Below, piece after piece: positions 17,267 to 25,960 of a stretch of 64,000 bases of DNA (position 1 is its first letter; each line of letters opens with the position of its first letter). The position numbers were made by a program, and so were the translations under genes. The DNA is from Phocaeicola_A sp045647865 (GTDB taxonomy: Bacteria > Bacteroidota > Bacteroidia > Bacteroidales > Bacteroidaceae): positions 1-64,000 of the forward strand of contig JAZRMW010000066.1 in assembly GCA_045647865.1 (NCBI GenBank), read 5' to 3'. The notes below the pieces were generated by a model. It made no database searches. It saw nothing but the letters and a program-made list of their open reading frames with translations, and was not told where the DNA came from.

Positions 17267-17881
17267 TCAAATGGGAAACCACACAAAGACAGCTGCATCC
17301 CACAGGGCATGACTCAGTATAATGGCCGAAAAACGCTGAGGGAAAAGCCGGTAAAGTAATCCCCATGCCAAGCCACACACCATGGAGGCCATGATAAGCA
17401 TGAAGTTGAAGGAAGCTATATGTACCAATGTATAGCAAGCGGTAGCGAGAATAAATCCCGTGTTGGGAGAGAATTTCTTCGAAAATGTTTCCTGTACATA
17501 ACCTCTCCAAAAGATTTCCTCTGCCGGACCAATAAGAAACAGCAACAAGCAACTGAGGAGCCAAGGACTTTCGCCTTCCTTCATCCCATAAATGAGGTTC
17601 ACTTGTGGACGGGCAAAGTCAAAAAGCCATGTACTAGCCTTGTCTCCCACCCAAAAGACGCACCATAGAACCACAGCGATAACTATACCAAACAACAGAT
17701 TGGAAACTGACCAACGGATACATTTCCACCAGCCAGGACTGACGATGGAAGAAAGTACCGTAAGAGTAAAAGCCGAAAAGGTCATCATCCACCAAAAAGG
17801 AACGAATGGAGCTGTCCAAGGAGAGAACATGACCGTCCATAGAAGGAAGGCTAAAAGAATGAGAAGTACAACCTTTTTCAT
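17267..17881 (-). CDS. CPBP family intramembrane glutamic endopeptidase
   Basis: A 204-residue multi-pass membrane protein of the CAAX protease/bacteriocin-processing (Abi/CPBP) family. Motif 1 is EEIFWRG (Glu121, Glu122, Arg126), motif 2 His154 in LVHIASFNF, and motif 3 His191 in LSHALWDAAVF. In the Rce1 fold these form the Glu/His active site inside the membrane. The substrate is unknown. Its ATG overlaps the stop of menA by 4 nt (ATGA), so the two are translationally coupled and probably share a transcript with tilS. Confidence 0.88.
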   Translation of the reverse strand: MKKVVLLILLAFLLWTVMFSPWTAPFVPFWWMMTFSAFTLTVLSSIVSPGWWKCIRWSVSNLLFGIVIAVVLWCVFWVGDKASTWLFDFARPQVNLIYGMKEGESPWLLSCLLLFLIGPAEEIFWRGYVQETFSKKFSPNTGFILATACYTLVHIASFNFMLIMASMVCGLAWGLLYRLFPQRFSAIILSHALWDAAVFVWFPI

Positions 17882-18774
17882 GACAAATGGGTTGCGATTA
17901 CGAATGAAACACTAAGCAACAGACTGAACAGCAATTGCAATTGGGCTGTACGCTCATCCAAACGAGTGATGGAAGATACATCCTCTTTCGTACTTTGACG
18001 CATCAATTGCAGATTCTTCCAAGCATTAGGTAGTGCCACCAAAGATAGCAACGACAGATAGGGGAACACACCACATACCGCACAAGATACAACGCAGAAG
18101 AAAGGGAAAAGCATGTAAAATCCATAGAGAGTCTGTGATTTACGATGTCCGATATTCATAGCTATGGTACGGATTTGGGCATTGTCATCCGTACGGACAT
18201 CACGCGTATTATTGCAATGCAGGATAGCAATCGTGATGCACCCCAGAGGAATAGCCAACAAAAGGGTTTCAGGTTGCATCTCTCCAGTAAATACATACGA
18301 AGTTCCCCAACACGGCAACCAAGCATAAGCAATGCCAATCACCACATCGCCCAAAGCACGGAACTTCATGTAAGGATAGAGCAATACACACAAAGCTCCA
18401 CCAAGACCAAACCAAAAAAGTGTCCATCCTGTCATCAGCATCAATCCGATACCTCCAACCAAAGCTACGATGAGCAAACCGATAGAAAGGCGCTTGATTT
18501 CCTCAGGACGGAACATACCAGTAGTAAGGGTCATGGCACCAGCAGTCTCTGAGGTATCCACACCCCGTTTGAAATCAAAGTAGTCACTCCATGTATTGCC
18601 TGCAGCATGAAAAATGACAATGTTCACTAAGGCCCACACACCGGCAAGCCAATTCAAACTCTCATAACCTGCCCAATAAAGATACATCAAAGTTACCAAC
18701 ACAGGCATTGCACTGGCAGGAAAGCTCCACGGACGCACAGCTATCAGCCACTCTTTCATTGAATGTTTCATCAT
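17878..18774 (-). CDS. menA: 1,4-dihydroxy-2-naphthoate polyprenyltransferase MenA
   Basis: A UbiA-superfamily membrane prenyltransferase of about 298 residues with 8-9 transmembrane helices. The MenA hallmarks are KEWLIAVRPWSFPAS at the start and the metal-binding motif NTWSDYFDFKRGVDT, with a second Asp-rich segment (CNNTRDVRTDDNAQIRT). It attaches the isoprenoid chain to 1,4-dihydroxy-2-naphthoate on the way to menaquinone, used in fumarate respiration. An upstream frame extends to 18849, but the family start lies at the MM at 18774/18771. It is coupled to the CPBP protease by ATGA overlap. Confidence 0.93.
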   Translation of the reverse strand: MMKHSMKEWLIAVRPWSFPASAMPVLVTLMYLYWAGYESLNWLAGVWALVNIVIFHAAGNTWSDYFDFKRGVDTSETAGAMTLTTGMFRPEEIKRLSIGLLIVALVGGIGLMLMTGWTLFWFGLGGALCVLLYPYMKFRALGDVVIGIAYAWLPCWGTSYVFTGEMQPETLLLAIPLGCITIAILHCNNTRDVRTDDNAQIRTIAMNIGHRKSQTLYGFYMLFPFFCVVSCAVCGVFPYLSLLSLVALPNAWKNLQLMRQSTKEDVSSITRLDERTAQLQLLFSLLLSVSFVIATHLS

Positions 18775-18860
18775 TATTCTATTTTTAGTTTTTACAAGTT
18801 CAACTATTTTAGTCAGAGGACGGTTTTCTTGCAAGTTTTTCAGTTGCAAAAAATCGAATA

Positions 18861-20210
18861 CTATTTAATTCTCAATTCTATTATTTCACGTGTTCTCTCC
18901 GTTACCTTAGTCCGTTCATCCGTGCGACGTCCTATGACCCACAAGATACGGTCGTGTGCATCGGTCACCACCATTTGGGACTCTTTTTCATAGAGAGAGA
19001 GTTTTAAATCTGTCAGCAAGTCACTCACAAGTTTTTTCCTACCTTTCATACCGAAGGGGGTAAACTTATCCCCTTTTTCCCACAAACGGATGGTAAGAGG
19101 GAACTCCACCTGTGCTGCATCCAACGTTGCCACACTGGATTTACGAGGTATCTGGAAATCGGGTGTCAAAAGAAAACGATTCACCTCCAACACTGAACCG
19201 TCGGTTAAGGTAACCTCAACCGGGAGTTGATGTACCTTCATCTCCGTGATGTTCTTCTCATTGTTAGGACGGATGAGCAGAGTATTCCTATCCTTCAGAA
19301 TCTCCCACTCTTTATTGGCAAAGCGCCTACCAGAATCGCTATCAAGAGCACGATAGATGTCATCCACCTGTTGGGATACAAAACCATAAGGACGCAAAGC
19401 TTCGAAAAGCACGGCACGCGGTTCCGCTTCATTCATCAAATCAGAGATACGGACAACCATACCCTCTTCACCAACCACACGCGAGACAGCTTCATTCATG
19501 ACTTTTGTATAGATGGATTCTACGCTACGCAAACGAGTTGCTGTAGCGGCCAATCCCTCCTTGACCGACGGATTCAGTTCCTCCATCAGCGGAATCAGAC
19601 GATGACGTATCTTGTTGCGCACATATTCGTCCTGCAAATTCGTACTATCGGTCACAAACTTCTGTCCAAGCACTCTCAAAAAATCCACAATATCCGCACG
19701 ACTGACATTGAGCATGGGACGTACCACACGACCATTCACGGGACGTATGCCCGTCAATCCTGCAATTCCGGTACCTCGTACAAGATTAAGCAGGAGAGTC
19801 TCCACACTATCGTCACGATGATGAGCTACCGCTACATGGGTGTATCCACACTCATTACAGAGTTCTTCGAACCAAATATAGCGTAACTCCCTGGCTGCCA
19901 TTTCAATACTGATACCCTGTTCTTTAGCATACCCAACCGTATCAAAATGAATCACATGCAACTCCACATCAAGTTCCCGACACAAAGCGATACAGAATTC
20001 CTCGTCACGGTTACTCTCCTCTCCACGCAAATGAAAATTACAATGAGCTGCCGTACACTTGTATCCCAAATGCAACAATACACGCAGCAGGGCCACACTA
20101 TCAGCTCCACCACTAAGAGCGACCAATAGATTATCAGAGGATGAGAAAAGATTCTCATCCTCAATAAAAGAAAAAACCTGTCGATGGAAACGGGTGTTTG
20201 TATTCATCAT
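18861..20210 (-). CDS. tilS: tRNA(Ile)-lysidine synthetase TilS
   Basis: A protein of about 449 residues. The N-terminal PP-loop ATPase shows LSGGADSVALL (residues about 32-42) and CNFHLRGEESNRDEEF. A central linker contains RNKIRHRLIPLMEELNP, and the C-terminal TilS domain WEKGDKFTPFGMKGRKKLVSD contacts tRNA. It converts C34 of tRNA-Ile(CAU) to lysidine so that it reads AUA; this is essential. Two adjacent in-frame ATGs (20210, 20207) are possible starts; the frame itself reaches 20231. It is divergent from feoAB. Confidence 0.96.
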   Translation of the reverse strand: MMNTNTRFHRQVFSFIEDENLFSSSDNLLVALSGGADSVALLRVLLHLGYKCTAAHCNFHLRGEESNRDEEFCIALCRELDVELHVIHFDTVGYAKEQGISIEMAARELRYIWFEELCNECGYTHVAVAHHRDDSVETLLLNLVRGTGIAGLTGIRPVNGRVVRPMLNVSRADIVDFLRVLGQKFVTDSTNLQDEYVRNKIRHRLIPLMEELNPSVKEGLAATATRLRSVESIYTKVMNEAVSRVVGEEGMVVRISDLMNEAEPRAVLFEALRPYGFVSQQVDDIYRALDSDSGRRFANKEWEILKDRNTLLIRPNNEKNITEMKVHQLPVEVTLTDGSVLEVNRFLLTPDFQIPRKSSVATLDAAQVEFPLTIRLWEKGDKFTPFGMKGRKKLVSDLLTDLKLSLYEKESQMVVTDAHDRILWVIGRRTDERTKVTERTREIIELRIK

Positions 20211-20331
20211 CCATATCAGTTTGAAATGCAAAATTACGCAGAATCATTGAAAAGGCCAAAATAATTTTCCAAAAACAGATACCTAATAATAGGTAATATA
20301 CACACGCAAATAGGAAAAGAAGACTCTGCAC

Positions 20332-20362
20332 TTGGACACGTCAGAAAGAAAATGTACTTTTG
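20332..20362 (+). promoter_or_regulatory. promoter of feoAB
   Basis: TTG at 20332-20334 and TACTTTTG at 20355-20362, about 20 nt apart, lie 21 nt before the ATG. No clear Fur-box palindrome was recognised. Confidence 0.55.
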
Positions 20363-20383
20363 CACGTCATTAAATAAGGAGAT

Positions 20384-22951
20384 ATGCGCTTATCAGAATT
20401 GAAGACAGGGGAAAAGGGAGTCATCGTAAAGGTACTCGGACACGGAGGTTTCCGCAAACGCATCGTAGAGATGGGTTTCATTAAAGGAAAAACCGTGGAG
20501 GTACTCCTCAATGCTCCACTAAAAGACCCTATTAAATACAAAATACTCGGTTATGAAATTTCCCTCCGCAGACAAGAAGCGGAGATGATTGAAATTGTAA
20601 GCGAAGAGGAGGCTTGTCTAACAAAGGAATCCACAAAAGAAACGTTAAGCACTGATGTAGACAAGAATATCAGGCCTGCATTATCTGCAAAAGAAGAGAG
20701 AAACGAATCTGCAGATAAAGGTTCCTCATTGCGCTCATCCTCCGAACAAGCCATGCAAGAATTGGCCCGTGGAAAACGCCATACCATCAATGTGGCGCTC
20801 GTGGGAAATCCCAATTGTGGAAAGACATCGCTTTTCAACATAGCCAGTGGCGCACACGAACATGTGGGCAACTATAGCGGAGTGACCGTAGATGCCAAAG
20901 AGGGGCACTTCGAATTCCAAGGTTACCGTTTTCGCCTCATTGACCTTCCAGGCACCTATAGCCTCAGCACCTACACACCCGAAGAACGCTACGTCAGAAA
21001 ATACCTTATCGATGAAACGCCCGATGTGGTCATCAACGTAGTGGATGCCAGCAATCTCGAGCGCAATCTCTACCTGACTACCCAACTCATTGACATGAAC
21101 GTGCGCATGGTCATCGCCTTGAACATGTACGATGAGTTGGAAGCAAGTGGAAACACCCTTGACCATAAACAATTAGGCGAGCTTCTGGGTGCACCGATGA
21201 TTCCCACCATATCACGTATAGGAAAGGGAATCGACCACCTCTTCCATACCATCATCAGTATCTATGAAGGAGGCGACTTCCTCGACAAACAAGGACGACT
21301 TCGTGCAGAAGCATTAGACGATTTGAGCGACTGGCATCGGCGCTATGTACCCGACCACACCTTCGATGCAAGAAGCATGAAGAGCGAACATCCACGCGGA
21401 TTCTACCATCACATACATATCAACCACGGTCCTGAAGTGGAGCGTAGCATCACTGAGGTAAAACGCGAAATCAGCCACAACGAAGCCATCCGACACAAAT
21501 ATTCCACACGTTTCCTTGCCATCAAACTGTTGGAGAATGACCAAGAAGCTACGGATTTCATCAAGACCCTACCCAATGGTTCTGAGATTCTGGCCACCCG
21601 CGACCGTGAAACCATACGCTTGCAAAAAGTCTTGAGTGAAGATAGCGAACAAGCCATCACCGATGCCAAATACGGATTCATCCAAGGAGCTTTGCGAGAA
21701 ACCTTTACGGATAATCACGTAGAGCGTCATCGCATGACAGAGGCTATAGATACCATCGTCACCCATCGATTGTGGGGATTCCCCATCTTCTTCCTCTTCC
21801 TCTACGTCATGTTCGAGAGCACCTTTGCACTCGGCGAATACCCCATGATGGGTATCGAATGGATGGTAGAGAAGCTGGCTGCACTCGTGGAAACAAACAT
21901 GAGCGAAGGACCACTCAAAGACATGATTGTTGATGGTATCATCGGCGGTGTAGGAGGGGTTATCGTATTCCTTCCCAACATCCTGATCCTCTACTTCTTC
22001 ATCAGCCTTATGGAAGACTCAGGATATATGGCCCGTGCCGCTTTCATCATGGACAAACTGATGCACAAGATGGGACTTCATGGAAAATCATTCATACCTC
22101 TCATCATGGGATTTGGATGCAATGTCCCTGCCATCATGGCCGGACGTACCATCGAAAACCGCAAGAGCCGCCTCATCACCATGCTTATCAATCCGCTGAT
22201 GTCATGTAGTGCCCGTTTGCCTATCTACCTACTATTGGTTGGGGCCTTCTTCCACGACCATGCAAGTATCGTACTGCTCAGCATATATGCCGTGGGCATC
22301 CTGCTGGCCATCCTCATGGCACGCCTCTTCAGCCGCTTATTGATGAAAGGCGACGACACACCCTTCGTCATGGAACTCCCTCCCTACCGTATGCCCACCA
22401 GTAAGGCGATTCTTCGCCATACCTGGGAAAAGGGTGCCCAGTATCTCAAAAAGATGGGAGGCATCATCATGATAGCCTCCATTCTCATCTGGTTCCTCGG
22501 ATATTATCCCCGCAACGACGCATACGACACACTGGCTGAGCAACAAGAGAACTCTTATATCGGACAGATTGGGCGAGCCATTGAACCGGCAATTCGTCCT
22601 CTCGGATTCGATTGGAAACTGGGTATCGGACTCATCTCCGGCGTAGGAGCCAAAGAGTTGGTCGTAAGCACCATCGGCGTACTCTACCACGAAGATGAAA
22701 CCCAAGTATCTGCAGCTACTGAAGGTGAAAACAGTACCCTATCTACTCGCATCGCACAGAGCATCACCCCACTGTCCGCCGTCAGCTATATGCTCTTTGT
22801 ACTCATTTACTTCCCTTGTGTAGCCACACTTGCTGCCATCCGCCAGGAATCAGGAAAATGGAAATGGGCCATCTTCACCGCACTTTATACCACCGCATTG
22901 GCTTGGCTCATATCCTTCACGATATATCAAGTAGGAAGTCTTATCGGATAG
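20384..22951 (+). CDS. feoB: FeoA-FeoB fusion, ferrous iron transporter
   Basis: An 855-residue fusion typical of Bacteroidetes. FeoA SH3-like domain at residues 1-72 (MRLSELKTGEKGVIVKV); charged linker 73-130; cytosolic G domain with G1 GNPNCGKT (141-148), G3 DLPGTY and G4-like NMYD; then FeoB core helices with the two gate regions (GFGCNVPAIMAGR, and SGVGAKELVVSTIGVLY). It imports Fe2+ across the inner membrane with GTP binding/hydrolysis. The next gene encodes a Cys-rich FeoB-associated protein. Confidence 0.97.
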   Translation: MRLSELKTGEKGVIVKVLGHGGFRKRIVEMGFIKGKTVEVLLNAPLKDPIKYKILGYEISLRRQEAEMIEIVSEEEACLTKESTKETLSTDVDKNIRPALSAKEERNESADKGSSLRSSSEQAMQELARGKRHTINVALVGNPNCGKTSLFNIASGAHEHVGNYSGVTVDAKEGHFEFQGYRFRLIDLPGTYSLSTYTPEERYVRKYLIDETPDVVINVVDASNLERNLYLTTQLIDMNVRMVIALNMYDELEASGNTLDHKQLGELLGAPMIPTISRIGKGIDHLFHTIISIYEGGDFLDKQGRLRAEALDDLSDWHRRYVPDHTFDARSMKSEHPRGFYHHIHINHGPEVERSITEVKREISHNEAIRHKYSTRFLAIKLLENDQEATDFIKTLPNGSEILATRDRETIRLQKVLSEDSEQAITDAKYGFIQGALRETFTDNHVERHRMTEAIDTIVTHRLWGFPIFFLFLYVMFESTFALGEYPMMGIEWMVEKLAALVETNMSEGPLKDMIVDGIIGGVGGVIVFLPNILILYFFISLMEDSGYMARAAFIMDKLMHKMGLHGKSFIPLIMGFGCNVPAIMAGRTIENRKSRLITMLINPLMSCSARLPIYLLLVGAFFHDHASIVLLSIYAVGILLAILMARLFSRLLMKGDDTPFVMELPPYRMPTSKAILRHTWEKGAQYLKKMGGIIMIASILIWFLGYYPRNDAYDTLAEQQENSYIGQIGRAIEPAIRPLGFDWKLGIGLISGVGAKELVVSTIGVLYHEDETQVSAATEGENSTLSTRIAQSITPLSAVSYMLFVLIYFPCVATLAAIRQESGKWKWAIFTALYTTALAWLISFTIYQVGSLIG

Positions 22952-23011
22952 TGAACAAGAGAAAAAGGAATAATGTTATAAATAGGAAAGAGTGTAGAAG
23001 GTAGGAAGAAT

Positions 23012-23269
23012 ATGCAAGAAGTCTTCGTCATCGTTATCGTCCTATTGGCTGCATTTGCCGCCATATACCACTTGATATGCTCGTTCAAGGCCATGAGCGG
23101 TAAGAAAAATCCATGCCGACATTGCGTATCCAGTTGCAATTGCCGTCTCATCCAAGAGGAAAAAGAGCATCCAAAAACAAGCATTAGAGCCTCCAAAGAG
23201 GCTTTCAAAGCAAGAAAAGAGAGAAAAATCGCTTCTTCTTGCAAAAAAAAAGAGGAAAAGAGTTGCTAA
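23012..23269 (+). CDS. FeoB-associated Cys-rich membrane protein
   Basis: An 85-residue protein with one N-terminal transmembrane helix (VFVIVIVLLAAFAAIYHLI) followed by CRHCVSSCNC and a basic, Lys-rich tail ending CKKKEEKSC. The layout fits the small FeoB-associated Cys-rich family (FeoC-like position), which sits directly after feoB in many anaerobes. The Cys cluster could bind iron or report redox state, but that is inference. It lies 60 nt after feoAB on the same strand. Confidence 0.85.
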   Translation: MQEVFVIVIVLLAAFAAIYHLICSFKAMSGKKNPCRHCVSSCNCRLIQEEKEHPKTSIRASKEAFKARKERKIASSCKKKEEKSC

Positions 23270-23292
23270 TTCCAAAATAAGTTGTACCTTTG
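23263..23292 (+). promoter_or_regulatory. promoter of tRNA-Cys
   Basis: TTG at 23263-23265 and TACCTTTG at 23285-23292 with 19-nt spacing, 29 nt before the tRNA. The -33 element overlaps the end of the Cys-rich gene. Confidence 0.65.
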
Positions 23293-23321
23293 CAACCGCA
23301 AATGGGAAATCCTTCGCACAG

Positions 23322-23392
23322 GGTACCATGGCCGAGTGGCTAGGCACCGGTCTGCAAAACCGTCTACAGCAGTTCGAATCTGCTTGGTACCT
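23322..23392 (+). tRNA. tRNA-Cys (anticodon GCA)
   Basis: The acceptor GGTACCA pairs with TGGTACC at the 3' end with discriminator T. The anticodon loop CTGCAAA gives GCA. The T arm CAGCAGTTCGAATCTGCTT carries the TTCGAAT loop. The D arm is TGGCCGAGTGGCTAGGCA. CCA is not encoded. One weak base pair closes the anticodon stem. Confidence 0.93.
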
Positions 23393-23396
23393 CCTC

Positions 23397-23436
23397 AAAG
23401 CCTTTCAAGTTTCTACTTGGAAGGCTTTTCTTTTTC
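23397..23436 (+). terminator. terminator after tRNA-Cys
   Basis: AAAGCCTTTCAAG pairs with CTTGGAAGGCTTT, followed by TTCTTTTTCT. Confidence 0.85.
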
Positions 23437-23474
23437 TACAAAGGAAGAATAACATTCCTATCGATGGAAGAATA

Positions 23475-23520
23475 CATTCTTCTTACGATAAGATTAGCAT
23501 TCTTCTTACGATAAGATTAG
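23475..23520 (+). repeat. two tandem 23-nt direct repeats
   Basis: The unit CATTCTTCTTACGATAAGA plus TTAG occurs twice without change (23475-23497 and 23498-23520), and a partial unit CGTTCTTC follows. There is no coding frame around it. Confidence 0.8.
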
Positions 23521-23614
23521 CGTTCTTCAAAGTAACGTACAATGGGAATAGTCCGAAAAGCTGGTTATATAAACGGGGCAGTCCAAGAACTTTGTTGCGA
23601 TAAGCAATGACACG

Positions 23615-23685
23615 TCCGATGTAGGGCGGGATCTGCCCGCCCTAATAATATTCTTGGGCGGGCAAACCCCGCCCCTACAGCACCC
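23615..23685. repeat. GTAGGGCGGG interspersed inverted repeat
   Basis: GTAGGGCGGGATCTGCCCGC and TTGGGCGGGCAAACCCCGCC with CCCTAC form nested inverted repeats. It resembles the element inside the hairpin at 3368-3446. No gene is present. Confidence 0.7.
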
Positions 23686-23698
23686 ACCGTACAAACAA

Positions 23699-23736
23699 AA
23701 AAAAGAGAGTTACTTTTTTTTGTAACTCTCTTTTTT
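23699..23736 (-). terminator. terminator of the tRNA-Ser/tRNA-Glu transcript
   Basis: GAGAGTTAC (23705-23713) pairs with GTAACTCTC (23722-23730). Read on the minus strand it is followed by a run of eight T. Confidence 0.85.
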
Positions 23737-23742
23737 ACTCTG

Positions 23743-23814
23743 TAGCGCCTACGGGAATCGAACCCGTGTTCCATGCGTGAGAGGCATGTGTCCTAGCCGC
23801 TAGACGAAAGCGCC
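23743..23814 (-). tRNA. tRNA-Glu (anticodon CTC)
   Basis: On the minus strand the anticodon arm CATGC-CTCTCAC-GCATG gives anticodon CTC (Glu, codon GAG). The T arm has GGGTTCGATTCCC, and the acceptor GGCGCTT pairs with AGGCGCT using two G-U pairs, with discriminator A. A CTC isoacceptor would supplement the main TTC tRNA-Glu. Confidence 0.92.
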
Positions 23815-23836
23815 ATTTGCATATTGAAGAAAGAAG

Positions 23837-23923
23837 CGGAAGCGGGGGGATTCGAACCCCCGGTACGGTTACCCGTACGTCAGTTTAGCAAACTGGTGGT
23901 TTCAGCCACTCACCCACACTTCC
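23837..23923 (-). tRNA. tRNA-Ser (anticodon GCT)
   Basis: An 87-nt class II tRNA with a long variable arm (ACGTACGGGTAACCGTACC). The acceptor GGAAGTG pairs with CGCTTCC, discriminator G. The anticodon loop TTGCTAA gives GCT, reading AGC/AGU. It lies 22 nt upstream of tRNA-Glu, probably co-transcribed. Confidence 0.93.
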
Positions 23924-23964
23924 AAAGGGGTCACTTAAACCGAGCATCTTTCTCAAATGCGGTG

Positions 23965-23972
23965 CAAAGGTA
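23965..23972 (-). promoter_or_regulatory. -7 element for the tRNA-Ser/tRNA-Glu unit
   Basis: CAAAGGTA on the plus strand reads TACCTTTG on the minus strand, 41 nt before tRNA-Ser. It is divergent from the -7 element of the ketoisomerase gene at 24016. Confidence 0.6.
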
Positions 23973-24015
23973 GAGGTATTTTTTGAAATATGCAACGTTT
24001 TCCAAAACTTTTTTC

Positions 24016-24023
24016 TACCTTTG
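24016..24023 (+). promoter_or_regulatory. -7 element of the amino-sugar cassette
   Basis: TACCTTTG lies 17 nt upstream of the chosen ATG at 24041. It supports that start rather than the ATG at 23990, which precedes the promoter. Confidence 0.6.
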
Positions 24024-24040
24024 TGGCAAATATTTTTGTG

Positions 24041-24946
24041 ATGGAAAAGAGCCAAACAAACATTATAACTAATAATGAGCAGGTTATCCAACTTCCGAAG
24101 ATTTATGACGAACGAGGTAATCTCTCCTTTATCGAAGGATTAAACCACATTCCCTTCGCAATCGAGCGTGTCTATTGGATATACGATGTACCAGGAGGTG
24201 AATTTCGCGGAAGCCATGCTTTTCGCGAACAAGAAGAGTTCATTGTAGCTCTCTCGGGAAGTTTCGATGTCATTCTCCACGATGGCAAGGAGGAACGGAA
24301 GTACCAGCTCAACCGCTCGTACCGAGGTATCTACGTACCACGTATGACATGGCGCCGGATGGAGAACTTTTCCACCAACTCACTATGTCTTGTTCTCTCT
24401 TCCACCCGATATGAAGAGGAGGATTATATCCGTGACTTCGAAGAATTCATTTTCCTCGCCCGTCAAGGAAAATTATCTCTCCCGTCGGAGAAAAAAAATG
24501 CTATCACTTTACCCCCGACAGATGCTTTCCGCACCAACCGTCTGGATGCCTGCCAGGTGTTTCCCCTACCCAAGATACATGATCCGGCCGGAAACCTGAC
24601 GGCGTTGAACAACGGTACGGATGTCCCTTTCGACGTGAAGCGTGTCTTCTACATCTACGACATCCCTGCAGGTACAACCCGTGGAGCACATGCCCACCGC
24701 GAAGCTTACCAGTTCATCGTTGCGGCCAGCAGCAGTTTTGATTTGACGCTCGACGACGGACACGAAACACGCGTAGTACATCTCGACCGTCCCTTCTACG
24801 GACTATTGGTTGTACCGGGCATTTGGTGCCGATTGGAGAATTTCTCGTCTGCGGCCGTATGCATGGTATTGGCCTCCGACATCTACCGCAAGGAAGACTA
24901 CATCTGTGATTACAACGAATTCTTAAGTCTGAAACAATGCAAGTAA
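24041..24946 (+). CDS. tandem-domain dTDP-sugar 3,4-ketoisomerase (FdtA/QdtA-like)
   Basis: A 301-residue protein made of two cupin domains of the FdtA/WxcM-C type. Copy 1 (about 15-140) has YWIYDVPGGEFRGSHAFRE; copy 2 (about 172-300) has FYIYDIPAGTTRGAHAHRE. FdtA enzymes turn dTDP-4-keto-6-deoxyglucose into a 3-keto isomer, using paired His residues in the HAH motif. Copy 2 keeps both (His217, His219); copy 1 has His59 and Phe61, so only copy 2 looks fully equipped. The start follows the promoter at 24016. The gene overlaps the next by 10 nt. Confidence 0.88.
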   Translation: MEKSQTNIITNNEQVIQLPKIYDERGNLSFIEGLNHIPFAIERVYWIYDVPGGEFRGSHAFREQEEFIVALSGSFDVILHDGKEERKYQLNRSYRGIYVPRMTWRRMENFSTNSLCLVLSSTRYEEEDYIRDFEEFIFLARQGKLSLPSEKKNAITLPPTDAFRTNRLDACQVFPLPKIHDPAGNLTALNNGTDVPFDVKRVFYIYDIPAGTTRGAHAHREAYQFIVAASSSFDLTLDDGHETRVVHLDRPFYGLLVVPGIWCRLENFSSAAVCMVLASDIYRKEDYICDYNEFLSLKQCK

Positions 24947-25881
24947 TCAGATATTCCCCCGACAAACGGCAGGAGTGGGACAATTTCGTCCGCTCTTCGC
25001 GCAACGGTACATTTCTTCTCGAACGCGGCTACATGGATTACCACGCCCACCGCTTCACCGATTGTTCACTGATGTTCTACCGCGAAGGGAGACTCGTGGC
25101 CCTTCTCCCCGCTAATTGGGTAGAGGAAGAGCATACGGTATATTCCCATCAAGGATTGACTTACGGAGGAGTTCTCATAAGCGAAAGCGTAACGGCCATC
25201 CGCGTATTGGAGATTTTCGATGCCATGACAGAATGGGTGCACACCGAGTTGGGAGCCGTACGTATGGTGTACAAGCCTATACCTTATATATATAGTATCT
25301 GCCCGTCAGAGGAAGACCTCTATGCCCTCTTCCGCCACAATGCCACACTGCAAAGCCGTTCCATCGCCTCCGTCGTAGACATGACTCACCGCATCCCCAT
25401 GCGGAAAGGGCGCAAAAGCACCATCAAGCAAGCGTTGGCACAAGGTATCACCATTTGCGAGAGTACCGACTTACCCGCCTTCTGGCAGATTCTTGAACAG
25501 GTCCTGCACGACAAGCACCAAGCCGTACCCGTCCATTCATTGGTAGAAATGCAACTCTTGCAAAACCGTTTTCCCCAAAACATCCGCCTTTACGCCGCGT
25601 ACTCCGCCGATGGCCACATGATTGCCGGCACGGTGGTTTACGAAATACCCCATTTGGTTCATGCCCAATACATTGCTTCCTCACCCGAAGGGAAAGCTAC
25701 GGGTGCCGTGGATGCCCTCTACGCATGGCTGATGGACGAACGATATGCTGACAAACGCTATTTTGACTTTGGCACCTCCGTATCGCAAGGAGGACGCCAG
25801 CTCAACGAAGGACTGATTCGCCAGAAGGAGAGTTTTGGTGCACGAGCCGTAGTATATGATTGCTATTCTATAATCCTATAA
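24937..25881 (+). CDS. FemAB/GNAT-like acyltransferase of the amino-sugar cassette
   Basis: A 314-residue cytosolic protein with a duplicated GNAT-like fold: a first half with SHQGLTYGGVLISES, and a second with RLYAAYSADGHMIAGTVVYE, HAQYIASSPEGKATGAVDAL and FDFGTSV. The latter resembles the BioF2/FemAB-type acyltransferase core. It starts inside the end of the ketoisomerase gene (10-nt overlap), implying coupled translation. In a dTDP-3-amino sugar pathway the third step is N-acylation of the amino sugar, normally by a left-handed beta-helix enzyme; that this protein fills the step is inference. It could instead add an amino acid. Confidence 0.7.
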   Translation: MQVIRYSPDKRQEWDNFVRSSRNGTFLLERGYMDYHAHRFTDCSLMFYREGRLVALLPANWVEEEHTVYSHQGLTYGGVLISESVTAIRVLEIFDAMTEWVHTELGAVRMVYKPIPYIYSICPSEEDLYALFRHNATLQSRSIASVVDMTHRIPMRKGRKSTIKQALAQGITICESTDLPAFWQILEQVLHDKHQAVPVHSLVEMQLLQNRFPQNIRLYAAYSADGHMIAGTVVYEIPHLVHAQYIASSPEGKATGAVDALYAWLMDERYADKRYFDFGTSVSQGGRQLNEGLIRQKESFGARAVVYDCYSIIL

Positions 25882-25950
25882 AAGTTTATAAGATTACTAT
25901 AATTACTATAGTATACTATAATCACTATAGTTACTATAAAACTCTATAAA
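25880..25950 (+). repeat. ACTATAG spacer repeat before the aminotransferase gene
   Basis: AGATTACTATAATTACTATAG, TATACTATAATCACTATAG and TTACTATAAAACTCTATA: the third copy of the family at 13146 and 13989. It lies inside an otherwise tightly packed cassette. Confidence 0.7.
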
Positions 25951-25960
25951 ATAAAAAAGC

